The notes under the pieces were generated by a model. The model did not search any database and was not told the origin of the DNA. It was given only the letters and a program-made list of their open reading frames with translations. The translations under genes and the position numbers were made by a program. DNA of 64,000 nt from Desulfuromonadaceae bacterium (GTDB lineage: Bacteria > Desulfobacterota > Desulfuromonadia > Geobacterales > Pseudopelobacteraceae): assembly GCA_028687585.1 (NCBI GenBank), contig JAQTZV010000003.1, positions 1 through 64,000 of the forward strand, written 5' to 3'. This document shows, in pieces, positions 36,506-44,164 of the stretch (the first letter of the stretch is position 1; the number at the start of each line of letters is the position of its first letter).

Positions 36506-38134
36506 CTATTCCTTGATCTGCTCCAAAAGGCTCTGGATGTCCGGCTGGGCAGCGATCACACACTGCTCGTCGAGTACGGCGGCGAGGATTTCTTCGGTGG
36601 TCAGGGGGTTGGCCATCACCACACGAAAGACGGTGATGGTGTTGCCATGGTAGCGGCCCGGGGCGAGCGTGGTGCGGGAGACGAAGGTTCTGCCTGCCTC
36701 GCGTTGGCGTTTCTGCATGGTTTCGATAATTTTGTCGAGCAGTTCGTTGATGCTGGCTGCCCGTTCCACCGTGGTATGGGTCAGGATCTGCTGCACCCAG
36801 CCCGGGATGTAGCGGTAGGTGAGGATGTTGAGTTCGGGCTCGGTCACCAGTTCAAAGTCGGGATGGGCGTCGATGCGGCGGGCGAAGCGGCGGGCGCGCT
36901 CGATGCCCTGATCTATAAGCAGCTCGTAGCCCTTGCGGCCGATGATGGAGAGGCCGGCATGTACCAGCATAGCCATGCCGGGGCGCGAACCTTCCAGGGT
37001 GCGGCTGCCCAGGTCCCGTGAACCCCGACGGATGATGTAGGCGGCGTGGTGTTCGATGGAAGAGAGGGTGGCGGGGTCCTTGAACAGCACCATGCCGGCG
37101 CCCATTGGCACATAGAGTTGCTTGTGGGCGTCGATGGTCACTGAATCGGCCCGTTCGATGCCCCGCAACAGTTCCCGGTAGGTATCGGAAAACAGGGTCG
37201 GCCCGCCCCAGGCGGCATCCACGTGGAAGTGACAGCCCAGCTCCACAGCCAGATCAGCCAGGGACTCCAACGGATCGATGTTACCGGTTTCGGTGGTGCC
37301 GGCGATGCCGATGAGGCTTAAGGGGCGGATCCCCTCGCCGCGCAGCCTGGTGCAGTGTTCCCGCAGTCGCTTCATGTCGATACGGTTGTTGTCATCAGTC
37401 TCCACCGTAATGAGGTTGTCCCGGCCGACGCCCAGCAGGTCGGCGGCTTTCCCGAGGGAGTAATGCCCGCGACGGGAGACCAGAACGGCCAGTCCCTGGC
37501 AGTCAAGATGTTGCAACGCCTTGAGTAGTCCCACCCGCGAGATCCCCTTGAAATCGCCCGAAGGGCCACAGAGGCGGTTGCGGGCCGCCCAAAGGGCGGT
37601 GACGTTGGCAATGGTGCCGCCGGAGCAGAAGGCACCCAGGGAATAGCTGCTGTTCTGAATCCATTGGTGGTAAAAATCGTCGCTGCCGTTGTAGATCAGC
37701 CGATGGATCATGGCAAGCACCTGCCGCTCCATAGGGGTAAAGGCGCGGGAGGTTTCCACCTTGACCAGATTCTGGTTAAGGGCGGTCAGAATCCGTGAGA
37801 GTGGAAGCATAAAGTACGGCAGGGCGGAGGTCATATGCCCGATAAACCCCGGCGAAGCGGTGTGCACAGATTGGGAAACGAGTTTTTCCTTGAGGAATTC
37901 CGTGTAGTCCGAAACGTAGGTGGGCTCTTCCGGTATGCGGGACTGGGAAAAGTCCCCCTCGATCTCATCGATATCGCGCTCAACGGCGACGATATGCTCC
38001 TGCAAAAAACCGGTCAGATCATCGGAAATGGCCTGATCGATGCGCCCCAGAGTGGAGTCGGGGGCTTCGGGGACGGTAAAAATCCGGTAAATATTCTCCA
38101 GATTGGCTTGGGCAAGTTCTCTTGATTTGGGCAT
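36506..38134 (-). CDS. panP: Pyridoxal-phosphate decarboxylase, probable aspartate 1-decarboxylase (PanP type)
   Basis: The product is 542 residues of the group II PLP decarboxylase fold. The cofactor lysine lies in TIDAHKQLYVPMGAGM. HVDAAWGGPTLFSD holds the PLP-contacting Asp and the aromatic stack. The architecture and length, including the RIDQAISDDLTGFLQEHIV start, fit the PLP-dependent replacement for pyruvoyl PanD, which makes beta-alanine for pantothenate and CoA. Glutamate or related decarboxylases of the same fold are alternatives. It is a single gene with weak context. Confidence 0.75.
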   Translation of the reverse strand: MPKSRELAQANLENIYRIFTVPEAPDSTLGRIDQAISDDLTGFLQEHIVAVERDIDEIEGDFSQSRIPEEPTYVSDYTEFLKEKLVSQSVHTASPGFIGHMTSALPYFMLPLSRILTALNQNLVKVETSRAFTPMERQVLAMIHRLIYNGSDDFYHQWIQNSSYSLGAFCSGGTIANVTALWAARNRLCGPSGDFKGISRVGLLKALQHLDCQGLAVLVSRRGHYSLGKAADLLGVGRDNLITVETDDNNRIDMKRLREHCTRLRGEGIRPLSLIGIAGTTETGNIDPLESLADLAVELGCHFHVDAAWGGPTLFSDTYRELLRGIERADSVTIDAHKQLYVPMGAGMVLFKDPATLSSIEHHAAYIIRRGSRDLGSRTLEGSRPGMAMLVHAGLSIIGRKGYELLIDQGIERARRFARRIDAHPDFELVTEPELNILTYRYIPGWVQQILTHTTVERAASINELLDKIIETMQKRQREAGRTFVSRTTLAPGRYHGNTITVFRVVMANPLTTEEILAAVLDEQCVIAAQPDIQSLLEQIKE

Positions 38135-38483
38135 GGGAATGAGGTCACCGAATTTTCAAAGGAATGAATTAATCAGCGAAAAGCGAACTTTCGCAGGAAA
38201 AAACGCCATAATAAAAAATATCTGGATATCTACAGAACTCAAGTTGCAATCTGAAATCATTTCCCCCCCCTTTGACGGGAGGGGGTATTTTGATACTTGA
38301 AAAGCGTGATACTTGAGGCAAGTGGATAACCAGAAAAAAATAATATCCCTGTATACCGAACCGGACTGCCTTCTGTCAAATTCAAAAAGGATAATTCGAA
38401 CCACAATAAAACAGCTACGCCCCTCAGGGTTTCCTTCCGCCAGTATTATCTGCCGGATTCACCGGAACATGAACTTGAGCGGG
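38135..38483. other. Intergenic stretch upstream of the decarboxylase
   Basis: No gene is supported. A C8-run dyad (CCCCCCCCTTTGACGGGAGGGGG, split by a short loop) lies at about 38265-38286. TGATACTTGA occurs twice, near 38290 and 38308. Confidence 0.4.
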
Positions 38484-39029
38484 CTATTCCGGTTTAGTGT
38501 CGATTTTGCGGCATTCCCCGATGGAGCCTTCTGCGCAGATACTTTTGTCAATCCAGATGGCACCATCAAGGACAGCCTGATCCAGTTTTGCGGCGGTCAG
38601 CGCCGACTGATAGAAGCTTGCCATTTTCAGGTTTGCTCCGGTCATGTCAACCCGTTCAAGATTAGAACCCATCATGTTGGCGCGCTCGAGATTGGAACCT
38701 CTCATGTCTGCGCCTTTCAGGCTGCAATCGCTCAGATCCAATCCAACAAGGTTGAGCCCGCTCAGATTTCTGCCGGCAAGGTTTCGTGTGGTCCTCAAAA
38801 TCGCAGTAATCTGTTTGAAGGACAGCTTTTCGCCTGGTTTCGGTTCATACAAGGGTGCATTTTTTGTGTCAGGTACGGTTGTTGCCGCTTCATTGGGTGT
38901 TGTGGCTGTAGTACCCAGATCATAATTGGCGTAGCCATCTTGAGCCAGGACTGGTGATGGTGTTAAAAATGCGCCAGTAGTCGCCAGAAACAGACCTGTT
39001 GTAATGAGTACTCTCAATTTCAGTGCCAT
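38484..39029 (-). CDS. Pentapeptide-repeat protein, exported
   Basis: The product is 181 residues. The signal peptide is MALKLRVLITTGLFLATTGAF followed by a small-residue cleavage region. From about residue 90 the A(N/D)LxX pattern repeats: RNLAG, RNLSG, LNLVG, LDLSD, CSLKG, ADMRG, SNLER, ANMMG. This forms a right-handed beta-helix. Exported members have no fixed function. It may be a binding scaffold in the periplasm. No operon partner is seen. Confidence 0.88.
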   Translation of the reverse strand: MALKLRVLITTGLFLATTGAFLTPSPVLAQDGYANYDLGTTATTPNEAATTVPDTKNAPLYEPKPGEKLSFKQITAILRTTRNLAGRNLSGLNLVGLDLSDCSLKGADMRGSNLERANMMGSNLERVDMTGANLKMASFYQSALTAAKLDQAVLDGAIWIDKSICAEGSIGECRKIDTKPE

Positions 39030-39100
39030 GTAATACCCCTTTTAATTGAGCCTGTTAATACATTTACTGGACTTTAGACTTCTGTAAGGATGATTGTCGT

Positions 39101-40156
39101 TTATGCAGTGTGAGGGTGCCGCCGGCTTTTCAGTATGAAGCCGATCAAAAAGCAGAGCAACAGCGATATTGTACCACCAACTATGCCGGAAACGCTCGTG
39201 CCGAGTTTACTCCCCTCCGTTTTTTTTACTTCAGTTTTATGTCCACCCGCTGCTGCCGGTTCGGCCTCTTCAACATTTATAAAGGAGTAATCCGGCAGGA
39301 ATGCCAGCTTTTTCCGGAGTGCTGCCAGCGAACCGTGAAGCCCCTGCTCTTTACCCATCAGCTCTACTTGGCCCGTTACTCTGGTTATTGACCATTCCAG
39401 TCCATCCGGATGCTCCGAGGTAAACCTGGAGAGAATCCCACCGGTAATAACAGCGGCAGCCAGGAAGCCGAGTATAACATTCCGTATCGGATGGGCACCA
39501 ATCGTGCGGGCTTCCATGGCGCTCTGCAGGATTTCCGGTTTTGCTTTATAGACAAAAGAGATTACCGATGCGGTCACCACTCCTTCAACAATGCCAATTG
39601 CCAGATGAATTGGCTGCATTATCGCGAGAAAGGTTGCAAAGGGGAGTGAAGATATCCCCGATGAAACCGTTTCCACAACGACTCCGAAGGCGCCCAACTG
39701 CAAGCCGGCAACAGCGGCAATAACCGAAGCACACGAAATTTTTTTCGATGTCGGCGTAGTGGTGACGATTTTTTTATAAATAAGCGGATACGCAATGAAG
39801 GCCGGGAAAAATCCGAGGTTAAATATGTTGCACCCCAGTGCCAGCAAGCCGCCATCGGCAAAGAAAAGTGCCTGAACAATCAGCACCGAAGCAATCGTTA
39901 AAAAGGCCGCATATGGGCCGAGCAGCACGGCTAAAATCATCCCTCCGCCAAGGTGACCGCTGGAACCGGTGACCGGAATGGTGAAGTTGATCATCTGTGC
40001 AGCAAAAATAAATGCACCCAGCACGCCCATGAGCGGCACTATGCCGCTGTCCGCTTCTGCTTGAACTTTCTTTGAACTGTAAGCGATAGTCGCAGCTGTT
40101 ATGCTCCACATAGTCAAGCCGACTGCCGGAGAAATCAATGCGTCAGCCATATGCAT
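39101..40156 (-). CDS. cbiM: CbiM-type cobalt/nickel transporter substrate subunit fused to a PDGLE domain
   Basis: The product is 351 residues. The N-terminus MHMADALISPAVG is the metal-binding head of CbiM/NikM, with residues that coordinate Co or Ni. SSGHLGGGMILAVLLGP and the helix pattern complete the family. The C-terminal part has PDGLEWSITRV and a last membrane helix (IVGGTISLLLCFLIGFIL), the CbiN-like PDGLE domain. No CbiQ or CbiO gene follows. It lies just beyond the cbi genes in the same direction. AAAGGAG precedes the ATG. Confidence 0.92.
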   Translation of the reverse strand: MHMADALISPAVGLTMWSITAATIAYSSKKVQAEADSGIVPLMGVLGAFIFAAQMINFTIPVTGSSGHLGGGMILAVLLGPYAAFLTIASVLIVQALFFADGGLLALGCNIFNLGFFPAFIAYPLIYKKIVTTTPTSKKISCASVIAAVAGLQLGAFGVVVETVSSGISSLPFATFLAIMQPIHLAIGIVEGVVTASVISFVYKAKPEILQSAMEARTIGAHPIRNVILGFLAAAVITGGILSRFTSEHPDGLEWSITRVTGQVELMGKEQGLHGSLAALRKKLAFLPDYSFINVEEAEPAAAGGHKTEVKKTEGSKLGTSVSGIVGGTISLLLCFLIGFILKSRRHPHTA

Positions 40157-40257
40157 GATCAGTTACTCCTTTCGCTTTATAAAATAATCAGAACTTGAAT
40201 GTTACACCAAAGGTGGCGGTATTGAATTGCCTTTGTTGTGACAATTATATTTTTTGT

Positions 40258-40334
40258 ACGACAAAAATTGTTTATATATATTTTTCGTTTGTCCCTAGTA
40301 GCACGATATAATTATTAGTGCAATAATTTGTCGT
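40258..40334. promoter_or_regulatory. Dyad in the cbiM upstream region
   Basis: ACGACAAAAATTG (40258-40270) is closely matched in inverted orientation by CAATAATTTGTCGT (40321-40334), with 50 bp of AT-rich DNA between them. It lies 100-180 bp before cbiM and could bind a metal or cobalamin-linked regulator. No B12-box sequence was found. Confidence 0.35.
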
Positions 40335-40362
40335 AACTTTGTAATATATTACGGGAGGGGCG

Positions 40363-40425
40363 ATGTTTACAGGATTGATGTGGAAGGATCCGGAAGGTTT
40401 CCAGCTTGGCCCGGAGTGCCGGTGA
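40363..40425 (+). CDS. Possible 20-residue leader or remnant ORF
   Basis: ATG at 40363 behind GGGAGGGG opens a 20-codon frame (MFTGLMWKDPEGFQLGPECR) ending in TGA. The ribosome site is excellent and the peptide is not low-complexity. It is divergent from cbiM and followed only by the end of cbiD on the other strand. It may be a truncated gene start or a true micropeptide. Confidence 0.3.
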   Translation: MFTGLMWKDPEGFQLGPECR

Positions 40426-40441
40426 TCAAATGTAATCGTAT

Positions 40442-41584
40442 TTACAGCACCACCGTACCGTCATATCCGCACAAAAGAGTCTGCGCTTGAATGCCTGGCG
40501 CATGCACGGCAGCAGACTGTTTGGCCCTGGCTGAAACAAGCTCCATGAGCGTCCGGTCAAAGCCGGTGGCAACGGCAATTTCACGCGCGGTGTTGGCGTG
40601 TGAAATGATCCCCTGATATCCGGAAGATACATTTGCTGCCTCCGCCCAGCCGAGCAGTACGGCCAGATCAAGCTCCGACGCCGCTGCGTGGGTGTTTTCA
40701 TAGCCGCACGCAATTTTGAGCAGCTTGGCAAACTGGCAGGCGATAATCGGCTGACTGAAGCCGCGCCTGGCACAGGCCTGCAGGGCATAGGCAGCATGGT
40801 CGCCCATCATGATATACGCTTCTTCGGGAAGATGTGAAAGATGCCTCTGAGCCGCCATCTCGCTGCTGCGCCCGGTGGAGAGAATTACTGTGTCGCAGCC
40901 GCATGCTTTGGCGACATCCAGCGCTGCATCAATGGTGTCGGTCCAGGCTTTTGCCGAAATGGGGCGAACGATACCGGTCGTGCCGAGAATTGAAAGTCCG
41001 CCGATGATGCCAAGCCTGGCATTGAGAGTTTTTTTTGCACGTTCCTCGCCGTCGGGAATTGAAATGGTTACATGCAGGCTGAAGGCTGAAGGTTGAAGGC
41101 TTGTCCTGAGCGGGGTCGAAGGGATATGGGATGAAAAAACCGAACAAACTGCTTCCTCAATCATGCGGAGCGGCACCGGATTGATGGCCCATTCGCCCGG
41201 CGGAATTGCCAAACCGGGCTTGGTGACCGTGCCGATGCCGATGCCGCCGGAGATCCGGATCTCTCCCTCCCCTTTAAGGGTGGGGTCGGGGGAGGGATGG
41301 GGCGGTCGTGTTACTCTCGCCCACACTTCAGCACCGTTGGTTATATCCGGATCGTCACCGGCATCCTTGACAACAAAACAGCTCGCTTCGTTCTCCGAAA
41401 ATGACATTCCATTCAGTAGAAAGGTAGCGGAGACTCCGGCCGGAAGATCAATGCTGACTTTTGAAACGACTGACTGACTCGTCAGCATCAGGGCAGCACC
41501 TTTGGCGGCTGCTGCGGCGCAGGAGCCAGTGGTGTAGCCTGACCTGAGCGGAGTCGAAGGGGCCGGGCGGAGCGTTCGGGTCAT
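40442..41584 (-). CDS. cbiD: Cobalt-precorrin-5B C1-methyltransferase CbiD
   Basis: The product is 380 residues. LRSGYTTGSCAAAAAKGAAL is the CbiD signature, followed by GDDPDITNGAEVWA and LGTTGIVRPIS. CbiD methylates C1 during anaerobic corrin ring synthesis. Three segments look inserted: STPLRSG at the N-terminus, a Pro/Gly-rich stretch (PPHPSPDPTLKGEGE) near residue 100, and SSHIPSTPLRTSLQPSAF near residue 150. The first and third come from the same 19-bp repeat. The gene overlaps the AEC transporter gene by 4 bp. Confidence 0.93.
   Translation of the reverse strand: MTRTLRPAPSTPLRSGYTTGSCAAAAAKGAALMLTSQSVVSKVSIDLPAGVSATFLLNGMSFSENEASCFVVKDAGDDPDITNGAEVWARVTRPPHPSPDPTLKGEGEIRISGGIGIGTVTKPGLAIPPGEWAINPVPLRMIEEAVCSVFSSHIPSTPLRTSLQPSAFSLHVTISIPDGEERAKKTLNARLGIIGGLSILGTTGIVRPISAKAWTDTIDAALDVAKACGCDTVILSTGRSSEMAAQRHLSHLPEEAYIMMGDHAAYALQACARRGFSQPIIACQFAKLLKIACGYENTHAAASELDLAVLLGWAEAANVSSGYQGIISHANTAREIAVATGFDRTLMELVSARAKQSAAVHAPGIQAQTLLCGYDGTVVL
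41106..41561 (+). repeat. 19-bp repeat present twice inside cbiD
   Basis: CCTGAGCGGGGTCGAAGGG (41106-41124) and CCTGAGCGGAGTCGAAGGG (41543-41561) differ by one base. The first is flanked by tandem GGCTGAAGG-type units (about 41078-41105). Both lie in frame in cbiD and encode variable, loop-like peptides. Confidence 0.8.
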
Positions 41585-42489
41585 ACCAGCCTCGTCAGAA
41601 ACAGATGCCAGATATGGAGTGTGACAAACGAGAGCGGAATGCCGATGCCGACCAACATGCCGACCAGTTGTGGCCGGAGGTCATGGTCGATGGCAATTAT
41701 CCCTGCGGTAATCATCGGCGCCATGGCCGCTTCAAAAATTGTTATCTGAATAACCGTTCCCGTTGCGCCGATAACGGTGCAGTAGAGCAGAAAAATCAGT
41801 TCCGGTCCCAGGAGCAGTTTATAGGTGAGTCCGGCTAAAAGAGGCTTCAACTCCTGCCGTATCCCGCCAAACTGAAGCTGAAAGCCGACAGAAACCAGCG
41901 CCAACGGTGCAAGCGTGCTGCCGAGCTTCTGCAGTGTCACTACGCTCCACTCGGGAAAGGCGAGCGGGCGCAGCAGCAACGCCAGGATCAAAGCCTGGAA
42001 AGGGGGAAACAACAGGATTTTGCGGGCCATCTGGCGAGGGGTTACGTTTCCGGTTGAATAGATCGCTGCCGCAACAATGCCGAGCGTTGAGAGCGCCAAA
42101 AAAGAGCCGAGTTGATCGGCAATTATGCCAATTCCGAGATACTCCTTGCCATAATACGCTTCAATCATCGGCAGACCGACAAACGAAGTATTGCCGAGTC
42201 CGGCGACCAGTATCAGCGCCCCGGTCGTTCCCCGGTCAAGAGCCAGGAACTTCCCGGCGAACCCGAAAATCATCCAGGCAGCACCGAACAGCAGCCAGGC
42301 CATTCCGGCTGTCAAAAGCAGCGATGAATCGATGGTGAGGCTATGAATATGCAGTATTGTCAGGGCCGGCAGCGAGATATGAATGATAAAGCCGTTCAAT
42401 GCCGCCGGAGTTGCTGCGGGAAAACGCCCTGTTTTCCGGAGTACGATACCTGCCAGAAGGCAGATCGCCAGGAGGATGATGTTGGCCAT
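41581..42489 (-). CDS. AEC-family (auxin efflux carrier-like) membrane transporter
   Basis: The product is 302 residues with about ten helices. The AEC pattern is present: LPALTILHIHSL, GLGNTSFVGLPMIEAYYG and late APMITAGIIAIDHDL. Bacterial members move small carboxylates. It sits between cbiC and cbiD with a 4-bp overlap, so it is cotranscribed with cobalamin genes. A role in that pathway is suggested only by position. Confidence 0.88.
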   Translation of the reverse strand: MANIILLAICLLAGIVLRKTGRFPAATPAALNGFIIHISLPALTILHIHSLTIDSSLLLTAGMAWLLFGAAWMIFGFAGKFLALDRGTTGALILVAGLGNTSFVGLPMIEAYYGKEYLGIGIIADQLGSFLALSTLGIVAAAIYSTGNVTPRQMARKILLFPPFQALILALLLRPLAFPEWSVVTLQKLGSTLAPLALVSVGFQLQFGGIRQELKPLLAGLTYKLLLGPELIFLLYCTVIGATGTVIQITIFEAAMAPMITAGIIAIDHDLRPQLVGMLVGIGIPLSFVTLHIWHLFLTRLV

Positions 42490-42498
42490 GTCGCCCTG

Positions 42499-43134
42499 TT
42501 ACTGCTGCGTGGCCAGAATGGCCAGCGCGTTTACGACTGCGGCGGCAACATTTGAGCCACCCTTGCGACCGATGTTTGTTATGAACGGGATGTCACGAGT
42601 ACCGGATGCCAGGGCATTTTTGCTTTCTTCTGCTCCGACAAAGCCAACCGGCAGTCCGATAATAAGAGCTGGATGAGCGGCACCGGCATCGACCAGTCGG
42701 AGCAGCTCAAAGAGAGCTGTCGGGGCGTTACCGATGACGAAGATCCGATTGTCCGCATTGGCGACGGCCTTGCGCATTGCGATGATGGAACGGGTTACGC
42801 CTTCGGCCTTTGCCTGTGCGGCAACAGCCGGATCTGCAACATGGCATGACACTGAACAGCCCAGCGAGGTCAGGCGGGACTTGCTGATCCCGGAAAGGGC
42901 CATGTTTGTGTCGGTGACAATGCCAGTGCCGCTCTTGAGAGCAGCAAGCGCTTTTTCAATCACATCATCTGATAACACCATGGCCTGGGCATATTCAAAG
43001 TCAGCGCTGGTATGGATTGCCCGGCGCACAACCTGCCATTCCGCTTTCGGCCAGCCGTGGTCACCGGCTTCAGCGTCAATGATGCCGAATGAGGCCTCTT
43101 CAATTTCCTCTGGTTTCATATGCAATGAATCCAT
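42499..43134 (-). CDS. cbiC: Cobalt-precorrin-8 methylmutase CbiC
   Basis: The product is about 211 residues from the ATG at 43134, which overlaps the cbiX stop as TGATG. EEIEEASFGIIDAEAG, RRAIHTSADFEYA with the catalytic His, TDTNMALSGISK and LIIGLPVGFVGAEESK are diagnostic. It moves a methyl group from C11 to C12 to form cobyrinate. It is second in the cbiX-cbiC-AEC-cbiD operon. Confidence 0.96.
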   Translation of the reverse strand: MDSLHMKPEEIEEASFGIIDAEAGDHGWPKAEWQVVRRAIHTSADFEYAQAMVLSDDVIEKALAALKSGTGIVTDTNMALSGISKSRLTSLGCSVSCHVADPAVAAQAKAEGVTRSIIAMRKAVANADNRIFVIGNAPTALFELLRLVDAGAAHPALIIGLPVGFVGAEESKNALASGTRDIPFITNIGRKGGSNVAAAVVNALAILATQQ

Positions 43135-43517
43135 CAACGCCACCCCAGCCTTTCCAGTGATTCGCCGATTCGTTCGGCTTCAATCTCCGCCAGTTTGCGA
43201 TGTACCCCCAGATGTCCACCCATTTCCATAATCAATCCGGGATGTCGTTTTTGTGCCTCTGCGATCTCCTCCGGCAGATCATGCTGGACATGAGCGCCCA
43301 TAAAGAGGAAGTAGGGCATCAGCAGAATGCGTTCGGCGCCTTTGGTCACGCAGGTGTCAATACCGTTCTGGATGTTCGGCTCGTAAAGCTCGCGGAACGA
43401 AACCTCGACAATCTCAAAGCCGGTTTGTTCCTTGACCATGTGTGCCACCTGATAGGCGGCATCGTTGGCTTCGGCTATGCGGCTGCCATGGGCCATCATT
43501 AAAATCGCAGTTTTCAT
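43134..43517 (-). CDS. cbiX: Sirohydrochlorin cobaltochelatase CbiX (short form)
   Basis: The product is 127 residues, the size of the single-domain CbiX(S)/SirB type. The start MKTAILMMAHGSRIAEAN has the metal-site His, and LLMPYFLFMGAHVQHDLPEEI has the second. It inserts cobalt into sirohydrochlorin as the first step of the anaerobic cobalamin route. The ATG at 43517 is preferred over the longer frame to 43553, which runs into a repeat. First gene of the cbi operon. Confidence 0.95.
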   Translation of the reverse strand: MKTAILMMAHGSRIAEANDAAYQVAHMVKEQTGFEIVEVSFRELYEPNIQNGIDTCVTKGAERILLMPYFLFMGAHVQHDLPEEIAEAQKRHPGLIMEMGGHLGVHRKLAEIEAERIGESLERLGWR

Positions 43518-43552
43518 TGCTCGTGTCCTGTCTCGGATAAAATAATTCTGCA

Positions 43553-43587
43553 CGCCGTAGAGACACGTATCACGCCTCTCTACGGCG
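43553..43587. repeat. 11-bp inverted repeat between cytochrome and cbiX
   Basis: CGCCGTAGAGA (43553-43563) and TCTCTACGGCG (43577-43587) are perfectly complementary around a 13-nt loop. Its form resembles dispersed GTAGAGAC-type palindromic repeats found in many genomes; it could also act as a weak terminator for the cytochrome gene. Confidence 0.6.
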
Positions 43588-43595
43588 CGGTATTT

Positions 43596-43892
43596 CTATT
43601 TCTTGAAGGTCTTGACGATATAATCTGCAACTGATTTTGCGTCAGCATCAGAAACTGTCTTGGCATCAAATGCCGGCATTCCGCCGCCGCCTTTACGGAT
43701 TTTCTTGGTGATCTTCTTGGTGTCTTTGATGCCCTTGATTGATTCACCCGGCTTGATGATATTGCCGCCATCCGGGTGGCAGGAAGAGCATTTAGCCTTG
43801 AAAATTGTTTCTCCGGTTTCAGCGGCAAATGACGCGAATGACATCATGCTGATGCTTGCTACTACCGTTGCCATAAGAATTCTTCTTTTCAT
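43596..43892 (-). CDS. Small periplasmic monohaem cytochrome c
   Basis: The product is 98 residues. A signal peptide (RILMATVVASISMMSFASFAA) is followed by one haem motif, CSSCH, and the class I axial methionine in GGGGMPAFDAK. The helix SDADAKSVADYIVKTFKK closes the fold. It carries electrons in the periplasm. GGAGAACACG precedes the ATG. It lies upstream of cbiX in the same direction, separated by an inverted repeat. Confidence 0.95.
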   Translation of the reverse strand: MKRRILMATVVASISMMSFASFAAETGETIFKAKCSSCHPDGGNIIKPGESIKGIKDTKKITKKIRKGGGGMPAFDAKTVSDADAKSVADYIVKTFKK

Positions 43893-44164
43893 CGTGTTCT
43901 CCTTTGCAATTCAAAATCGTTGTCCTCATGTGAGGCGGGTTACGGCACTGCACCATACCACTTTGGGAGCGGTCAGACAAGTGGAGGATTTACGGATGTA
44001 CTGAATAGTTGATTAGAAATGATGCCCGGAAATTACGGGCGGTAGTTTGGGTGACTTTAGAAAGCCTTTATTTGACTTTTTGGCCGATTTTAGTCATAGA
44101 TAACAGCGTATATTGAGGTTGAATCTGCATTTACGCTCTCAAATTCTTGAAAAGGAAATATTTG

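Noticed and set aside
36156..36563. Minus-strand frame of 135 codons ending in CEKRAENNF
   Set aside because: Its last part is a translation of the dispersed intergenic repeat and its first part overlaps the decarboxylase end.
40157..43600. Cobalamin riboswitch controlling cbi genes
   Set aside because: No B12-box (GCCACTG-like) sequence was found upstream of cbiX or cbiM on the minus strand.
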